A stretch of 64,000 nt of DNA from positions 1 to 64,000 of the forward strand of contig JAEUKB010000040.1 of the NCBI GenBank assembly GCA_016794365.1, in the 5' to 3' direction. A program made the position numbers and the translations under genes. The notes beneath the pieces were generated by a model. The model saw only the letters and a list, made by a program, of their open reading frames with translations, was not told the origin of the DNA and did not search any database. Below are positions 1 through 8,978 of the stretch, in pieces. The stretch's first letter is position 1. Each line of letters starts with the position of its first letter. The stretch comes from Myxococcales bacterium. Its GTDB lineage: Bacteria > Myxococcota_A > Polyangia > Palsa-1104 > JAEUJZ01.

Positions 1-1019
1 AACCAGATAATGTCTTGGTCGGGGAAGACGGTCGGGCGCGGGTGATGGACTTTGGCATTGCACGAGCCCATGACGACAGTGCGCTTGAGATCTCCGGCCC
101 TGCGATCCAGGCAGTTGCAAGCGATGCCGCGCGGCTGACGCAGTTTGGCACCATCTTGGGAACACCCGGCTATATGTCGCCCGAGCAGCTACGCGGCGAG
201 CAAGCCGATGCACGCAGCGATCAGTTCAGCTTCTGCGCCGCGCTGTTTGAAGCGATCTACGGCTACCAGCCCTTTGAAGGCAGCACGGTGGAAGGGTACG
301 GACGCAACGTGCTCGAAGGAAAGCTGCGTCTGCGAGCCCGTACGAGCTTTGGCTTTGAGGTTCCGCTGGAGATCAAGCATGCGCTGCTGCGTGGGCTGTC
401 GCTGGATCCTGCGGAGCGCTTTCCGTCCATGGAGACGCTGACCGCTGAGCTGAGCAAGGGACTGCTTCCCGATGCTGACTCAGAGAGCATGCGCCAGTCC
501 AAGCGACGCTTTCTGTGGGCCTTGGTGGCCAGCTTTCTTGTGTGCTGCTTGGGCGCGCTCATGCTGCTGAGCCACGTCACCAGGACGGACCTACGTCCGG
601 CGCTGTTCAGTGCCAGTGCGCTGCTGTTTGCAACCGTGAGCGTGAACTACGCGCTGCGGGCGCAGATCCACTTGCAGCCGAGCTATCGGCGGCTGAGCTA
701 CTTTTTGCAGTCCACCATTGGCTATCTGGTGGTGGGACGCATCATCGCTCAGCTGCTGGGTGTGCCTGCCGACCAGTTCTTGATTCAAGAGACAGTGGGA
801 CTGGCCGCGCTGTTTGCGAGCGAGCTACCGAAAGTGGGCCGTCGCTACATCTGGATGGTGCTGCTGTGTCTGGGCTCGGTGGCGCTCCAGATCGTGTGGC
901 CGAGCGGCAGGCGGCTGCACCTTAACATCACCTATGGCGTGATGATGTTTCTATCGGTGTATCTGTACTTTCCCAGAGGGAAGATCGATCTGCGACGCAA
1001 CCCATCGACACTGGACTGA
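1..1019 (+). CDS. Ser/Thr protein kinase, C-terminal part with multi-pass membrane tail (5' end outside window)
   Basis: The frame is open at the left edge and the first visible residues, PDNVLV, are the end of the kinase catalytic-loop motif HRDLKPDN. The N-lobe and the catalytic Asp therefore lie upstream of the window. Downstream come DFGIA (Mg-binding DFG), GTPGYMSPEQ (activation segment/APE equivalent) and the rest of the C-lobe to about residue 160. After that there are about six hydrophobic segments in roughly 170 residues, so the kinase is followed by a multi-pass membrane domain, an uncommon layout compared with the usual single TM anchor. A TTG at position 15 could be mistaken for a start but lies inside the motif. 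The substrate is unknown. The gene ends 15 bp before the stop of the convergent response regulator. Confidence 0.9.
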   Translation, partial: PDNVLVGEDGRARVMDFGIARAHDDSALEISGPAIQAVASDAARLTQFGTILGTPGYMSPEQLRGEQADARSDQFSFCAALFEAIYGYQPFEGSTVEGYGRNVLEGKLRLRARTSFGFEVPLEIKHALLRGLSLDPAERFPSMETLTAELSKGLLPDADSESMRQSKRRFLWALVASFLVCCLGALMLLSHVTRTDLRPALFSASALLFATVSVNYALRAQIHLQPSYRRLSYFLQSTIGYLVVGRIIAQLLGVPADQFLIQETVGLAALFASELPKVGRRYIWMVLLCLGSVALQIVWPSGRRLHLNITYGVMMFLSVYLYFPRGKIDLRRNPSTLD

Positions 1020-1034
1020 TGGGTGGCGCAGCGG

Positions 1035-1793
1035 CTACGGCACCAGCTTATAGCCGAAGCCATACACCGTCAGGATGTGGCGGGGGTGGTGCTGGTTTTC
1101 TTCCAGCTTCTTGCGCAGCTTGACCACGAAGTTATCGACCGTGCGATTCGAGGGATAGGCTTCGATGCCCCAGATCTTGTCGAGGATCTCATCGCGCGAC
1201 ACCGGCTGACCCTCTCGCTCATGCAGGAGCTTGAGCAGCTCGACCTCGTAAAACGTGAGCATGTGGCTCTTGCGGGCCCGCAAGAGCGTGTGGGTTCGCA
1301 GGTTGATCTCGCAGCCACCGATCTTGATGATCTCGGGCTCTTTGCTGACCTGGGCGCGGGTGAGCCGCCGCAGGATGGCTTTGATCCGCGCGAGCAGCTC
1401 GCCCACGCTAAAGGGCTTGGTAACGTAGTCATCGGCCCCCGCTTCGAGCCCTCGGATCTTGTCCAGCTCTTGGCCGCGCGCCGTCAGGATGATGATCGGA
1501 ACGACCTGATTTTCGGCCCGGATCTCTTCGCAGACCTGAAAGCCGTTGATGTCGGGCAGCATCAGGTCGAGGATCACAAGGTCGGCCCCGCGCTCTTTCA
1601 TTTCTTTGACGCCAGCGCGTCCGAGCATGTGGGTCACCACCTCGTAGCCCTCGAACTCGAGCACGTCGGTGAGTCCGCGCACAATGTCGGGCTCATCTTC
1701 CACCAGCAGAATCCGCGCGCGCTTGCCGTGCTCCCCCGAGCCAACGCCAGGCGGACTCGCTCCGCTTGCTGAGCCTGATGAAGGAAGTGCCAT
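1035..1793 (-). CDS. OmpR/PhoB-family DNA-binding response regulator
   Basis: The protein has 252 residues. About 25 low-complexity N-terminal residues precede a receiver domain (ILLVEDEPD acidic pocket; phosphoacceptor Asp at about residue 76 in [10 protein letters not shown]; Lys in YVTKPFS). A C-terminal winged helix of the OmpR/PhoB type follows, with ILDKIWG and [15 protein letters not shown] as the recognition-helix region. It is a transcription factor presumably phosphorylated by the histidine kinase encoded immediately upstream; only 3 bp separate that kinase's stop from this start, so the two are almost certainly co-transcribed and translationally coupled. The regulon cannot be told from the sequence. 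Family assignment is firm. Confidence 0.95.
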   Translation of the reverse strand: MALPSSGSASGASPPGVGSGEHGKRARILLVEDEPDIVRGLTDVLEFEGYEVVTHMLGRAGVKEMKERGADLVILDLMLPDINGFQVCEEIRAENQVVPIIILTARGQELDKIRGLEAGADDYVTKPFSVGELLARIKAILRRLTRAQVSKEPEIIKIGGCEINLRTHTLLRARKSHMLTFYEVELLKLLHEREGQPVSRDEILDKIWGIEAYPSNRTVDNFVVKLRKKLEENQHHPRHILTVYGFGYKLVP

Positions 1794-1796
1794 CGC

Positions 1797-3431
1797 CTAT
1801 TCGACTTCTTTCCCGGCAGCACCATCGCCGCCTTCCGCTTCTTCTTTGACCGGGGTGGCAGGCAGGGTCAGCGTAAACGTCGATCCCTGGCCGCTGTGGC
1901 TATCGACCGAGATATAGCCGCCATGCGCTTCCGCGATGTGCTTGACCAGCGCCAGCCCAATGCCAGAGCCGCGAATGTTGGTGTTGCGCACTGCACGGGT
2001 TCGATAAAAGCGCTCAAAGACCTTGCGCTGCTCCTCTGGTGCGATTCCAAGTCCCTGATCGGTGACGCTCAGCAAGATCTCTTTGCCGCGTGGCGACACC
2101 CGCAGCTTCACCGAGATCGGTCCGCTGCCACCGTACTTGACCGCATTATCTACCAAGTTGAGCAAAAGCAGCGTCATCGCGTTTTCATCCAGCATGGTGC
2201 GGGGAATCGGCGCTGCGATATCTACCTCCAGCTGACGACCTTCGCGCTCTAAGCGATAGCGAAAGAAGTCGAGCGCACGCTCCACCACTTCGCCGAGATC
2301 GCCCGGCTTCATCTCGTACGCTGCTTTGCCGCGCTCCATCCGTGAAAAGTCGAGCACATTGTCAATAAGCCGAGACAAGCGCTCGGACTCTCGGGTGATG
2401 ATTCCCGCGTACTCACGCCCTTTTTCTGGGGTCTTCACCTTGCCGAGCATGAGAAGCTCCGCAAACATCCGAATCAGCGACAGTGGCGTCTTCAGCTCAT
2501 GGCTGACGTTGGAGATAAACTCAGACTTGAGCGCAGAGACTCGCTGCTCTGAAGAGATGGAGTACACCAAAAAGGCTGTACCAATCAGAATCAGCCCGAG
2601 CATCAGACCAATCAATATCGTATCAGCCAGCACTTGCTTCTGACCGCCCGCCCGTAGTCGCACATTGTCGAGCGGTGCCATCTGAAGTCGCCACTGATAC
2701 ACAGTTGACTCAAAGCGCTTGTCATATAGGTATTTGCCCGCCCCTGTGATCGGCTGACCGAAGATCACCTCGCCGCGACTGCCGATGACCGATACCAAGA
2801 AGCGTCCGGCGATCGGCTGGAACATCTCTGGAAAACAGGTGCCGACCAGATAGTCGAGGTTCACCTTCAAGATGATGTAATAGACGCGATTGCGGGCGGC
2901 GTCGTAGCGCTTGATGTAGCTCAGCAGGTAGTCAACGCCATCGACGTTGGTATGCAAGTGCCGGTGAAAGTCGGCGCGCTGCTCTTCGAGCGGCAACGAA
3001 GGCCGAATCCGTTCCATAAACAGTCGCAGAAACGCTTCAGCCTCGGGCTTGTTGCGCCGTTTATTGACATAACCACCGCGCACGAGCTGCTGGTTTTCAT
3101 CGAGCACAATCGCGGCTTCGACCGCGTGCGATAGCCGAACGATTTCCGACCAGCGTCGCGAGAAGTCTTGCAGGTGTTCCAGGTCCACCAAGTTGAACAG
3201 CTCACGATCGGAGTCAATGATGAAGCTCTCGACGCGACTGCGGGTCTGGTCACCCAGCGCGAACAAACCAGCTATCACCGAGCCTTCGCTGTTTTGTGCA
3301 AGCTGTCGTGCGTTTCGATAGGAGTAACGAGCCAGCGCGAGCGCCGCGATGAGCACGATCGGAAAGCTCAGATAGAGCGGTGAAAAGCGGAGTCGAATTC
3401 TCATTGGTCGAAAACGCGCCAATCCTATCAT
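1797..3431 (-). CDS. Membrane sensor histidine kinase
   Basis: The protein has 544 residues. An N-terminal TM helix (about residues 17-35) and a second one (about 275-295) enclose a periplasmic sensor region of roughly 240 residues with no recognised motif. The HisKA phosphoacceptor lies in VSHELKTP (His about 311). A HATPase domain follows with LLNLVDNAVKYG (N box), DQGLGIAPEE (G1), FYRTRAV (F box) and GSGIGLALVK (G2). There is no clear HAMP linker. It autophosphorylates and should pass phosphate to the adjacent OmpR-type regulator. An alternative ATG at 3404 would remove nine residues; neither start has a strong ribosome-binding site. It is divergent from the gene at 3605. Confidence 0.95.
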   Translation of the reverse strand: MIGLARFRPMRIRLRFSPLYLSFPIVLIAALALARYSYRNARQLAQNSEGSVIAGLFALGDQTRSRVESFIIDSDRELFNLVDLEHLQDFSRRWSEIVRLSHAVEAAIVLDENQQLVRGGYVNKRRNKPEAEAFLRLFMERIRPSLPLEEQRADFHRHLHTNVDGVDYLLSYIKRYDAARNRVYYIILKVNLDYLVGTCFPEMFQPIAGRFLVSVIGSRGEVIFGQPITGAGKYLYDKRFESTVYQWRLQMAPLDNVRLRAGGQKQVLADTILIGLMLGLILIGTAFLVYSISSEQRVSALKSEFISNVSHELKTPLSLIRMFAELLMLGKVKTPEKGREYAGIITRESERLSRLIDNVLDFSRMERGKAAYEMKPGDLGEVVERALDFFRYRLEREGRQLEVDIAAPIPRTMLDENAMTLLLLNLVDNAVKYGGSGPISVKLRVSPRGKEILLSVTDQGLGIAPEEQRKVFERFYRTRAVRNTNIRGSGIGLALVKHIAEAHGGYISVDSHSGQGSTFTLTLPATPVKEEAEGGDGAAGKEVE

Positions 3432-3463
3432 GCGAACTGCGAAGCGCGTTGCTCAAATCGGGC

Positions 3464-3561
3464 TTGACAAGGCTCGCGCTGGAGCTTTTGAATGCGCGCG
3501 ACCCAGTTCGTTGTTCACAAACGGACAAGTCCGTTGCACATTAAGCATCAAGTCCTAATCA
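3464..3561 (+). promoter_or_regulatory. Possible promoter region with 16-bp palindrome upstream of the gene at 3605
   Basis: A perfect inverted repeat, AACGGAC-AA-GTCCGTT, spans 3520-3535. A sigma70-like pair partly overlaps it: TTGCAC at 3534-3539, 16 bp spacer, TAATCA at 3556-3561. A second weaker pair, TTGACA at 3464 with TTGAAT 18 bp further on, lies upstream. The palindrome sits where a repressor would block the -35 box. Functional assignment is inference from position and symmetry. Confidence 0.35.
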
Positions 3562-3604
3562 CTGACTTGAAACACCAAACGAGCAACCGCTCAGGAGACT
3601 AACA

Positions 3605-4150
3605 ATGGCTGGAAAAAAGACCGCTGGTGCTGGATCCGGTTTGGACATTGCGGCCCTGTTTGAACAAGAGCTTCAGGCTCGCAACGAAGATCTGCGTCGC
3701 CAAGCCGCGCTCACGATGTTCTTCAAGCTTCAGCCGAACAACAAAGTGACGGTTGAGCAGTTCATTAGTGGCCTCAAGCAGCACAGTGATGTGTGGGCCG
3801 CTGTGTCAGAGATGGGTATCCTTGATTTCGCGGAAAATCTGGTGGGCGGAAGCAAGGTCAAGTCGTCTGCCAAGGTGGACAAAGAGCCAAAGCGAACGCG
3901 CCTGTCGGAAAGCCAAAAGAACTCACTCAAAGGCATCATCGTAAGCGTGCTGTCCAGCGCCCGTGATGGCATGAGCCGCACCGAGATCGCCGACAACATC
4001 TCTGGCGATCTGCTCAGCACGGTGGGCGTCGATCGGGCAGAGCTGGCCAACAAGCTGCGTCAGCCGCTCGGTGAGCTGGTGGCGGACCACAAGATCCACA
4101 CCATCGGCGAAAAGCGCCTGATGCGCTACCACCACGGCAAGAAGAAGTAG
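3605..4150 (+). CDS. Hypothetical protein with C-terminal winged-helix-like region
   Basis: The protein has 181 residues, starts ATG and is preceded by AGGAG at 3593. The N-terminal half is mostly helical (LFEQELQARNEDLRRQAALTMFFKLQPNN), followed by a lysine-rich linker at about 85-100. The C-terminal half, roughly residues 105-178, reads like a helix-turn-helix/winged-helix fold (GMSRTEIADNI ... LRQPLGELVADHKIHTIGEKRLMRYH). I do not recognise the family. A nucleic-acid-binding or chromatin-like role would fit the basic linker and tail (HHGKKK) but is inference. A palindrome sits in its upstream region. It is followed by rplT but separated by 180 bp. Confidence 0.75.
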   Translation: MAGKKTAGAGSGLDIAALFEQELQARNEDLRRQAALTMFFKLQPNNKVTVEQFISGLKQHSDVWAAVSEMGILDFAENLVGGSKVKSSAKVDKEPKRTRLSESQKNSLKGIIVSVLSSARDGMSRTEIADNISGDLLSTVGVDRAELANKLRQPLGELVADHKIHTIGEKRLMRYHHGKKK

Positions 4151-4330
4151 GCGCAGCCCGTCCCATTTCCCAGCAGTTATCGACCTTTACAAGGTCGGCT
4201 GCGGCGTGATAGGTAGATGCCTCTTCATCGGTCGGCGAGGTTGCTGGCCGTCTAACACCAGGCTCAGGGTTCCAAGCTGCCTCAATGCAGGCAGCCCCGA
4301 TGCCGGTTCACCAGAGGAAACGAACGAGTC

Positions 4331-4690
4331 ATGGCAAGAGCAAAACGAGGTTTTAAGGCACGTCGCCGTCGCAATCGCATCCGTGAGTTTGCCAAAGGCT
4401 ACCGTGGAGGCCGTGCGACACTGTGGAAAGCGATGGTCGAGACGGTGCGTCATGCGTGGCGATTTGCTACCTGGCACCGTCGTGAGCGCAAGCGCGACTT
4501 CCGCCGTCTGTGGATCATCCGCATCAACGCCGCAGCGCGTGAGATCGGAACCACCTACTCGCAGTTCATCCACGCCCTGACCCAGGCCAACATCCGCATC
4601 GATCGCAAGATCCTGGCGGACCTGGCCATCAGCGATCCGGCTGGATTTAAGGCGATTGCGACGCAAGCAGGCATCAAAGCTCAGGCATAA
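4331..4690 (+). CDS. rplT: 50S ribosomal protein L20
   Basis: The protein has 119 residues and the L20 signature: ARAKRGFKARRRRNRI, AKGYRGGRATLWK, YATWH-like FATWHRRERKRDFR and LWIIRINAAAR. L20 is an early-assembly 23S rRNA-binding protein of the large subunit. In most bacteria rplT follows infC and rpmI; here the preceding 180 bp contain no L35-like frame, and the gene upstream is unrelated. It heads the rplT-pheS-pheT run. A 7-bp hairpin (CGACCTT-TAC-AAGGTCG, 4181-4197) lies in the leader; I cannot say whether it is a terminator for the preceding gene or part of an L20 autoregulatory leader. Confidence 0.97.
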   Translation: MARAKRGFKARRRRNRIREFAKGYRGGRATLWKAMVETVRHAWRFATWHRRERKRDFRRLWIIRINAAAREIGTTYSQFIHALTQANIRIDRKILADLAISDPAGFKAIATQAGIKAQA

Positions 4691-4726
4691 GCGTCTGGGG
4701 TTTGCATAGTCTGTAGGCGTTTTGAG

Positions 4727-4744
4727 TGCCCGCTTCGGCGGGCA
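4727..4744 (+). terminator. UUCG-loop hairpin between rplT and pheS
   Basis: TGCCCGC-TTCG-GCGGGCA forms a perfect 7-bp GC-rich stem closed by a UUCG tetraloop. The following bases (TTGTCATTTCT) are moderately T-rich. It lies 36 bp after the rplT stop and 28 bp before the pheS ATG. It could act as a partial terminator or attenuator, or as an RNA-stabilising 3' end for rplT mRNA. Confidence 0.55.
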
Positions 4745-4772
4745 TTGTCATTTCTGGGGGAAGGAATCGGCG

Positions 4773-5837
4773 ATGAACCAAAGTGACAGCCACGCGGGTG
4801 AGCTGGCCCGCCTCTTCGATGAGTCCCTGTCCCGCTATCAAGCCGCGCTGGCGGAAGCCAAAGACGAACCGGCGCTGCGCGTTGTCCATGCTCGCTTTGT
4901 CGGCAAAGAAGGCGAGATTCGCAAGCGACTCGCCGATGCGCTCAAAGCCGCACCCGGACCGGAAAAGCGCGCCGTCGGTCAAGCAGGCAACACGGTGCTG
5001 CAAAAGGCCGAAGAGCTGTTTGCCGAGCGGCTGCGCGAGCTACACGAGCTAAAGCGACAAGCGGAGCTGGCCAAGAAGCTTGATGTGACGATGCCAGGCA
5101 GGCCGCACAAGCTGGGTGGGCTGCACCTGCTAACGCAGGTTCGCCTGGAACTGGAAGGCATCTTCGCAGAGCTGGGCTTCCAAGTCGCCACCGGGCCGCA
5201 GGTCGAGACGGACTTCCACAACTTCGAAGCGCTGGCGATGCCCAAAGATCACCCAGCGCGCGACATGCAGGACACGTTCTATCTGCGGAGCGCCCCCGGC
5301 CAAGACCCGCTGGTGCTGCGTACGCATACGTCGCCGGTTCAGATTCGGACGATGCTCGCGCAGAAGCCGCCGGTTCGCATCATCTCGCCGGGCAAGGTCT
5401 ATCGCAAAGACGACGATCCGACGCACTCGCCGATGTTTCAGCAGATTGAAGGACTGTGCGTCGATGAAGGCATCACGATGGCGGACCTCAAAGGCACGCT
5501 GCTGTACTTCGTGAAGCGCTTCTTTGGTGCAGACGTTGGGCTGCGACTGCGTCCGTCGTTCTTTCCCTTTACCGAGCCGAGCGCCGAGGTCGATATCGAG
5601 TGCATCTTCTGCAAAGGCTCCGGCTGTCGGACCTGCAAAGGCTCTGGATACATCGAGATCCTCGGCTGCGGCATGGTCGATCCCGAGGTCTTCCGTCACG
5701 TTGGCTACGACAGCGAACGGTATTCGGGCTTCGCGTTCGGCACCGGCATTGAGCGCATGGCCATGCTTCGCTACGGAATCAACGATCTGCGCCTGTTCTT
5801 CGCGGGAGACGCCCGCTTCACCGAGCAGTTTCGCTAG
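4773..5837 (+). CDS. pheS: Phenylalanyl-tRNA synthetase alpha subunit
   Basis: The protein has 354 residues. The N-terminal coiled-coil tRNA-binding region is followed by class II catalytic motifs: [19 protein letters not shown], motif 2 region [19 protein letters not shown], a Cys-rich segment ([16 protein letters not shown]) typical of bacterial PheS, and motif 3 in [17 protein letters not shown]. It forms the alpha2-beta2 enzyme with PheT, charging tRNA-Phe in the cytoplasm. The frame is open back to 4722, but the ATG at 4773 has a good Shine-Dalgarno (GGGGGAAGG) and matches the family N-terminus; the longer start would place 17 non-conserved residues in the hairpin. The pheT start lies 15 bp downstream. 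Confidence 0.97.
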   Translation: MNQSDSHAGELARLFDESLSRYQAALAEAKDEPALRVVHARFVGKEGEIRKRLADALKAAPGPEKRAVGQAGNTVLQKAEELFAERLRELHELKRQAELAKKLDVTMPGRPHKLGGLHLLTQVRLELEGIFAELGFQVATGPQVETDFHNFEALAMPKDHPARDMQDTFYLRSAPGQDPLVLRTHTSPVQIRTMLAQKPPVRIISPGKVYRKDDDPTHSPMFQQIEGLCVDEGITMADLKGTLLYFVKRFFGADVGLRLRPSFFPFTEPSAEVDIECIFCKGSGCRTCKGSGYIEILGCGMVDPEVFRHVGYDSERYSGFAFGTGIERMAMLRYGINDLRLFFAGDARFTEQFR

Positions 5838-5852
5838 CCGGAGGAGTTTGCA

Positions 5853-8348
5853 ATGAAGGTTTCTTGGAACTGGCTGTGTGAGCTTCTCGACATCCCGAGC
5901 GGACTGACGCCCCAGACGGTCGCCGCGCGGCTGAGCGTATCGGGTGTAGCCGTCGATGCGATTCATCCGATTGGCAAAGGTCTGCACGGCGCGATCGTGG
6001 CGGAAGTGCGCGGCAAGCGTCCTCATCCCAAGGCCGATAAGCTGACGCTCGTCGATGTCTTTGACGGACACGAGGTCACGCAGGTGGTCTGTGGTGCGCC
6101 GAACGTGCCAAGTCCGACGGAGCCGGGCAAGTCTCCGCGTGTGGTGTGGGCGCGGCCCGGTGCAACGCTGCCGTCAGGGCTTACGCTGAGTCCGAAGGAA
6201 GTCCGAGGCATCTTGTCGCCCGGCATGCTGTGCGCTGAAGACGAGCTGGGTCTGTCCGAGGATCACGCGGGCATCCTGATCTTGCAGCCAAGCGACGGCA
6301 TCGCGGTCGGCGACGACTTTGCGCAAGCCGCCGGGCTGCCGGACTGGGTGCTGGAGCTGGACATCACGCCGAATCGTCCTGATCTGCTTGGGCACATCGG
6401 TGTCGCGCGTGAGATTGCGGCGCTGTTCCGTCACGAAGGGGTGACGTGGAAGACGAGCGCGGTCGATGTCGCGACGCTCAGAGGCTCGCAGGCACGGACG
6501 GAAAAGCCGGTCATCTCGCTGGAAGACCCATCGGGCTGCCCACGCTACTTTGCGCACCGACTGAGCGGTGTCACCGTCGGGCCGAGCCCGCTGTTTTATC
6601 GCCTGCGGCTTCAGCGTCTGGGCGTGCGTGCGCTGTCCAATGTCGTCGATGCAACCAACCTGGCACTGCTGCTGTACGGACATCCGCTGCATGCGTTCGA
6701 CTTCGCCAAGCTCGATGGCCACAAGATCGTGGTGCGTCGCGCCCACGCGGGCGAAAAGCTACAGACGCTCGATGGTCAAGAGCGCGAGCTACAGCCGTCG
6801 GATCTGCTGATCGCTGATGCCAGCAAAGGGGTAGCCGTCGCGGGAGTGATGGGCGGACAGACCTCGGAAGTGTCTTACACGACGACGGAAGTGCTGCTGG
6901 AGTGTGCGTACTTTGCGCCCGCCAGCATCCGTCCGACTGCGCGTCGTCTGAAGCTACACACCGAAGCCTCGCATCGCTTTGAGCGCGGCACCGATCCAAA
7001 CGGACTTGCGGTGGTTGCGGACGCGTGCGCAGCGCTCATCGTGAAGCTGGCGGGCGGATACCTGTCGTCTGAGCCAACCGATGTGTATCCACACAAGATC
7101 CCGACGCACACGCTGACGCTGCGACCCGAGCGAACGTGGGCGATCTTGGGACTTCAGATCCCGGCTCAGGCACAGAAAGAGTGCTTGGAAGCGCTGGGTC
7201 TGCCGGTGCGCAGCGAGGGAACCAACCTGCTCGTCGAGATTCCGACGCATCGACCGGATCTGACGCGCGAGATTGATCTCATCGAGGAGGTCGCGCGCAT
7301 CTACGGAATCCACAACATTCCGACGACGCTGCCCAAGCTGGCGATGACGGCATCGCAGCCTCTGCATCAAGGAATGACGCGCTATCGCAATGCGGATCGT
7401 GCGCGGCAGCTCTGTGCGTCGCTGGGGCTGCTTGAAGTGATGCAGTTTTCGATGACCAGCCCAGAGCGCGTGCGCACGGGCGAAGGGAAATCTTCCCCGA
7501 CCCAGCCGCTGCCGATCGACAACCCGCTGCGAGAAGAGCTGTCGGTGCTGCGGACCAAGCTGCTGCCGGGGCTCGTCGAGCTGCTTCGTCAAAACCTGGC
7601 GCACGGACTGGCGGACGTTCGGCTGTTTGAAGTCGGCGAGGTCTTTCTGCCTTCAGGACAGCAGCTTCCGACGGAAAAGACGCACGTTGCAGCGGTGCTG
7701 TATGGTCATCGCGATCACTTCCTCAAGCCAACCAGCAGCGACGCGCTCGACTTCTACGATGTCAAAGGCCTGGTCGAGCAGCTTGTCAGCGGGCTGGGTC
7801 TTTCGCTGTTGTGGCAGAAACCGGAACAGCCCAGCGCTTCGTCCGTGTATGTCCGTGTCGCAACGAGCACCGAAGCCCCGATGCTGCATCCTGGTGCGGC
7901 GGCAGCCCTTCTGTCTGGGTCAAGCGGCGAGGTGATCGGAACCTTCGGAGAGCTACATCCCGATCTGCGCGCATCGCTGGACCTGCACGGCGCGGCGTTC
8001 GCATTCGAGCTGGAAGTGCCGGAGCAGCCTCGTCACAAGCCTGGGTACGTTCCGGCATCGCGCTTCCCGGCGGTCAGTCGCGATCTGTCGTTCTTTGTCC
8101 ACAGTGAGACGGAAGCGGCGAAGCTCCTCGGGACGATGCAGCAGTCGGGAGAGCCACTGCTGCGCGGCGTGACGCTGCTGGAAGACTATCGCCAGGCTGG
8201 ACATGTCGAGGCGGGCAAAAAAGCGCTGCTCTTTAGCCTGACGTATCGATCGGATGAGCGAACGCTGACCGATGACGAAGTACAGAAAGCGCATCAGCGA
8301 GTCATCGATCACCTGGGCAGAGCGTTCCCGCTTCAGCTCCGTCAGTAA
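5853..8348 (+). CDS. pheT: Phenylalanyl-tRNA synthetase beta subunit
   Basis: The protein has 831 residues, normal for bacterial PheT. Domain order is as expected: MKVSWNWLCE N-terminus, EMAP/tRNA-binding fold (about 40-150, including VVCGAPN), B3/4 editing domain (about 215-400), B5 domain (about 415-485), a catalytic-like class II core, and a C-terminal FDX-ACB anticodon-binding domain opening with SRFPAVSRDLSFFV. It partners PheS. The ATG is preceded by CCGGAGG. The next gene begins only after a structured 237-bp spacer. Confidence 0.97.
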   Translation: MKVSWNWLCELLDIPSGLTPQTVAARLSVSGVAVDAIHPIGKGLHGAIVAEVRGKRPHPKADKLTLVDVFDGHEVTQVVCGAPNVPSPTEPGKSPRVVWARPGATLPSGLTLSPKEVRGILSPGMLCAEDELGLSEDHAGILILQPSDGIAVGDDFAQAAGLPDWVLELDITPNRPDLLGHIGVAREIAALFRHEGVTWKTSAVDVATLRGSQARTEKPVISLEDPSGCPRYFAHRLSGVTVGPSPLFYRLRLQRLGVRALSNVVDATNLALLLYGHPLHAFDFAKLDGHKIVVRRAHAGEKLQTLDGQERELQPSDLLIADASKGVAVAGVMGGQTSEVSYTTTEVLLECAYFAPASIRPTARRLKLHTEASHRFERGTDPNGLAVVADACAALIVKLAGGYLSSEPTDVYPHKIPTHTLTLRPERTWAILGLQIPAQAQKECLEALGLPVRSEGTNLLVEIPTHRPDLTREIDLIEEVARIYGIHNIPTTLPKLAMTASQPLHQGMTRYRNADRARQLCASLGLLEVMQFSMTSPERVRTGEGKSSPTQPLPIDNPLREELSVLRTKLLPGLVELLRQNLAHGLADVRLFEVGEVFLPSGQQLPTEKTHVAAVLYGHRDHFLKPTSSDALDFYDVKGLVEQLVSGLGLSLLWQKPEQPSASSVYVRVATSTEAPMLHPGAAAALLSGSSGEVIGTFGELHPDLRASLDLHGAAFAFELEVPEQPRHKPGYVPASRFPAVSRDLSFFVHSETEAAKLLGTMQQSGEPLLRGVTLLEDYRQAGHVEAGKKALLFSLTYRSDERTLTDDEVQKAHQRVIDHLGRAFPLQLRQ

Positions 8349-8538
8349 GAAAACCTAACAAAACCTACTGCGGACCCAGGCTGCTGCATCGTCGGTCCTC
8401 ACGTACTTGCGTACGCTCCGGTCCTCCTCTTTGCTTCCAGGGTTCCTCATGACGGTTTTGTTAGGTTTTCGAAGTGCTTGATCGGACCGGTCTTCACCGA
8501 GCTTGCGCACAAGCTGCGACGCAAACCAAGGCTCGGTG
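8349..8538. repeat. Nested inverted repeats downstream of pheT
   Basis: A perfect 17-bp inverted repeat starts at the base after the pheT stop: GAAAACCTAACAAAACC (8349-8365) and its complement (8454-8470). Its 88-bp interior contains a smaller hairpin CGTAC-TTGC-GTACG (8402-8415). Further down, CACCGAGC (8495-8502) pairs with GCTCGGTG (8531-8538) around an inner GCTTG-CGCA-CAAGC stem (8501-8514). The region could form two compound stem-loops. No open frame is convincing here. It may be a mobile palindromic element of REP type, a structured RNA or an elaborate terminator. Confidence 0.6.
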
Positions 8539-8585
8539 ACATTTCATCTGTAAGAACAGGCGCGCTGCGCTAGGTTGGCTGCCTC

Positions 8586-8930
8586 ATGAATCCGCGCGAA
8601 AAACAGGACGCTGAGTTTGACAAGATCGCCGAGGCGATGATTCGTCGCATCGAGCGCGCTGTATCAACCTTCGATCCCGACGAGCTGGAAGTCGAGCTGA
8701 GCGGTGATGTGCTCAATCTCACGACGGGATCGGGACAGAAGATCGTGATCAATCGACATCGGGCTGCGCGACAGATCTGGATGGCTGCGCTGCGTCGTGC
8801 GTGGCACTTCGATCCCGACACGAGCGGTCAGCTCTGGAAGACGGGCGATGCCGAGCTGGTGACGCAGCTTGAGCAGGTGCTATCGACGCTGTTTTCACGA
8901 ACCGTCAAGCTTTCGATGGGTGGAAGCTAG
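8586..8930 (+). CDS. cyaY: Frataxin-family iron donor protein CyaY
   Basis: The protein has 114 residues, typical of bacterial frataxin. The acidic first helix (EFDKIAEAMIRRIERAV ... DPDELEVELSG) is followed by the conserved strand core GQKIVINRHRAARQIWMAA and WHFDPDTSGQLWKTGDA. Frataxin binds iron and modulates Fe-S cluster assembly by IscS/IscU in the cytosol. No isc or suf genes are visible in the window, so it stands alone between pheT and a TPR gene. Confidence 0.9.
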   Translation: MNPREKQDAEFDKIAEAMIRRIERAVSTFDPDELEVELSGDVLNLTTGSGQKIVINRHRAARQIWMAALRRAWHFDPDTSGQLWKTGDAELVTQLEQVLSTLFSRTVKLSMGGS

Positions 8931-8978
8931 GCAGCAAGTCGCGGGGCAACTCGCGCTCAGTCGGGGTAACATAAGGCT

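Noticed and set aside
4151..4330. rpmI (L35) gene before rplT
   Set aside because: None of the frames gives the short basic KxKTxxxxAKRF-type sequence expected of L35.
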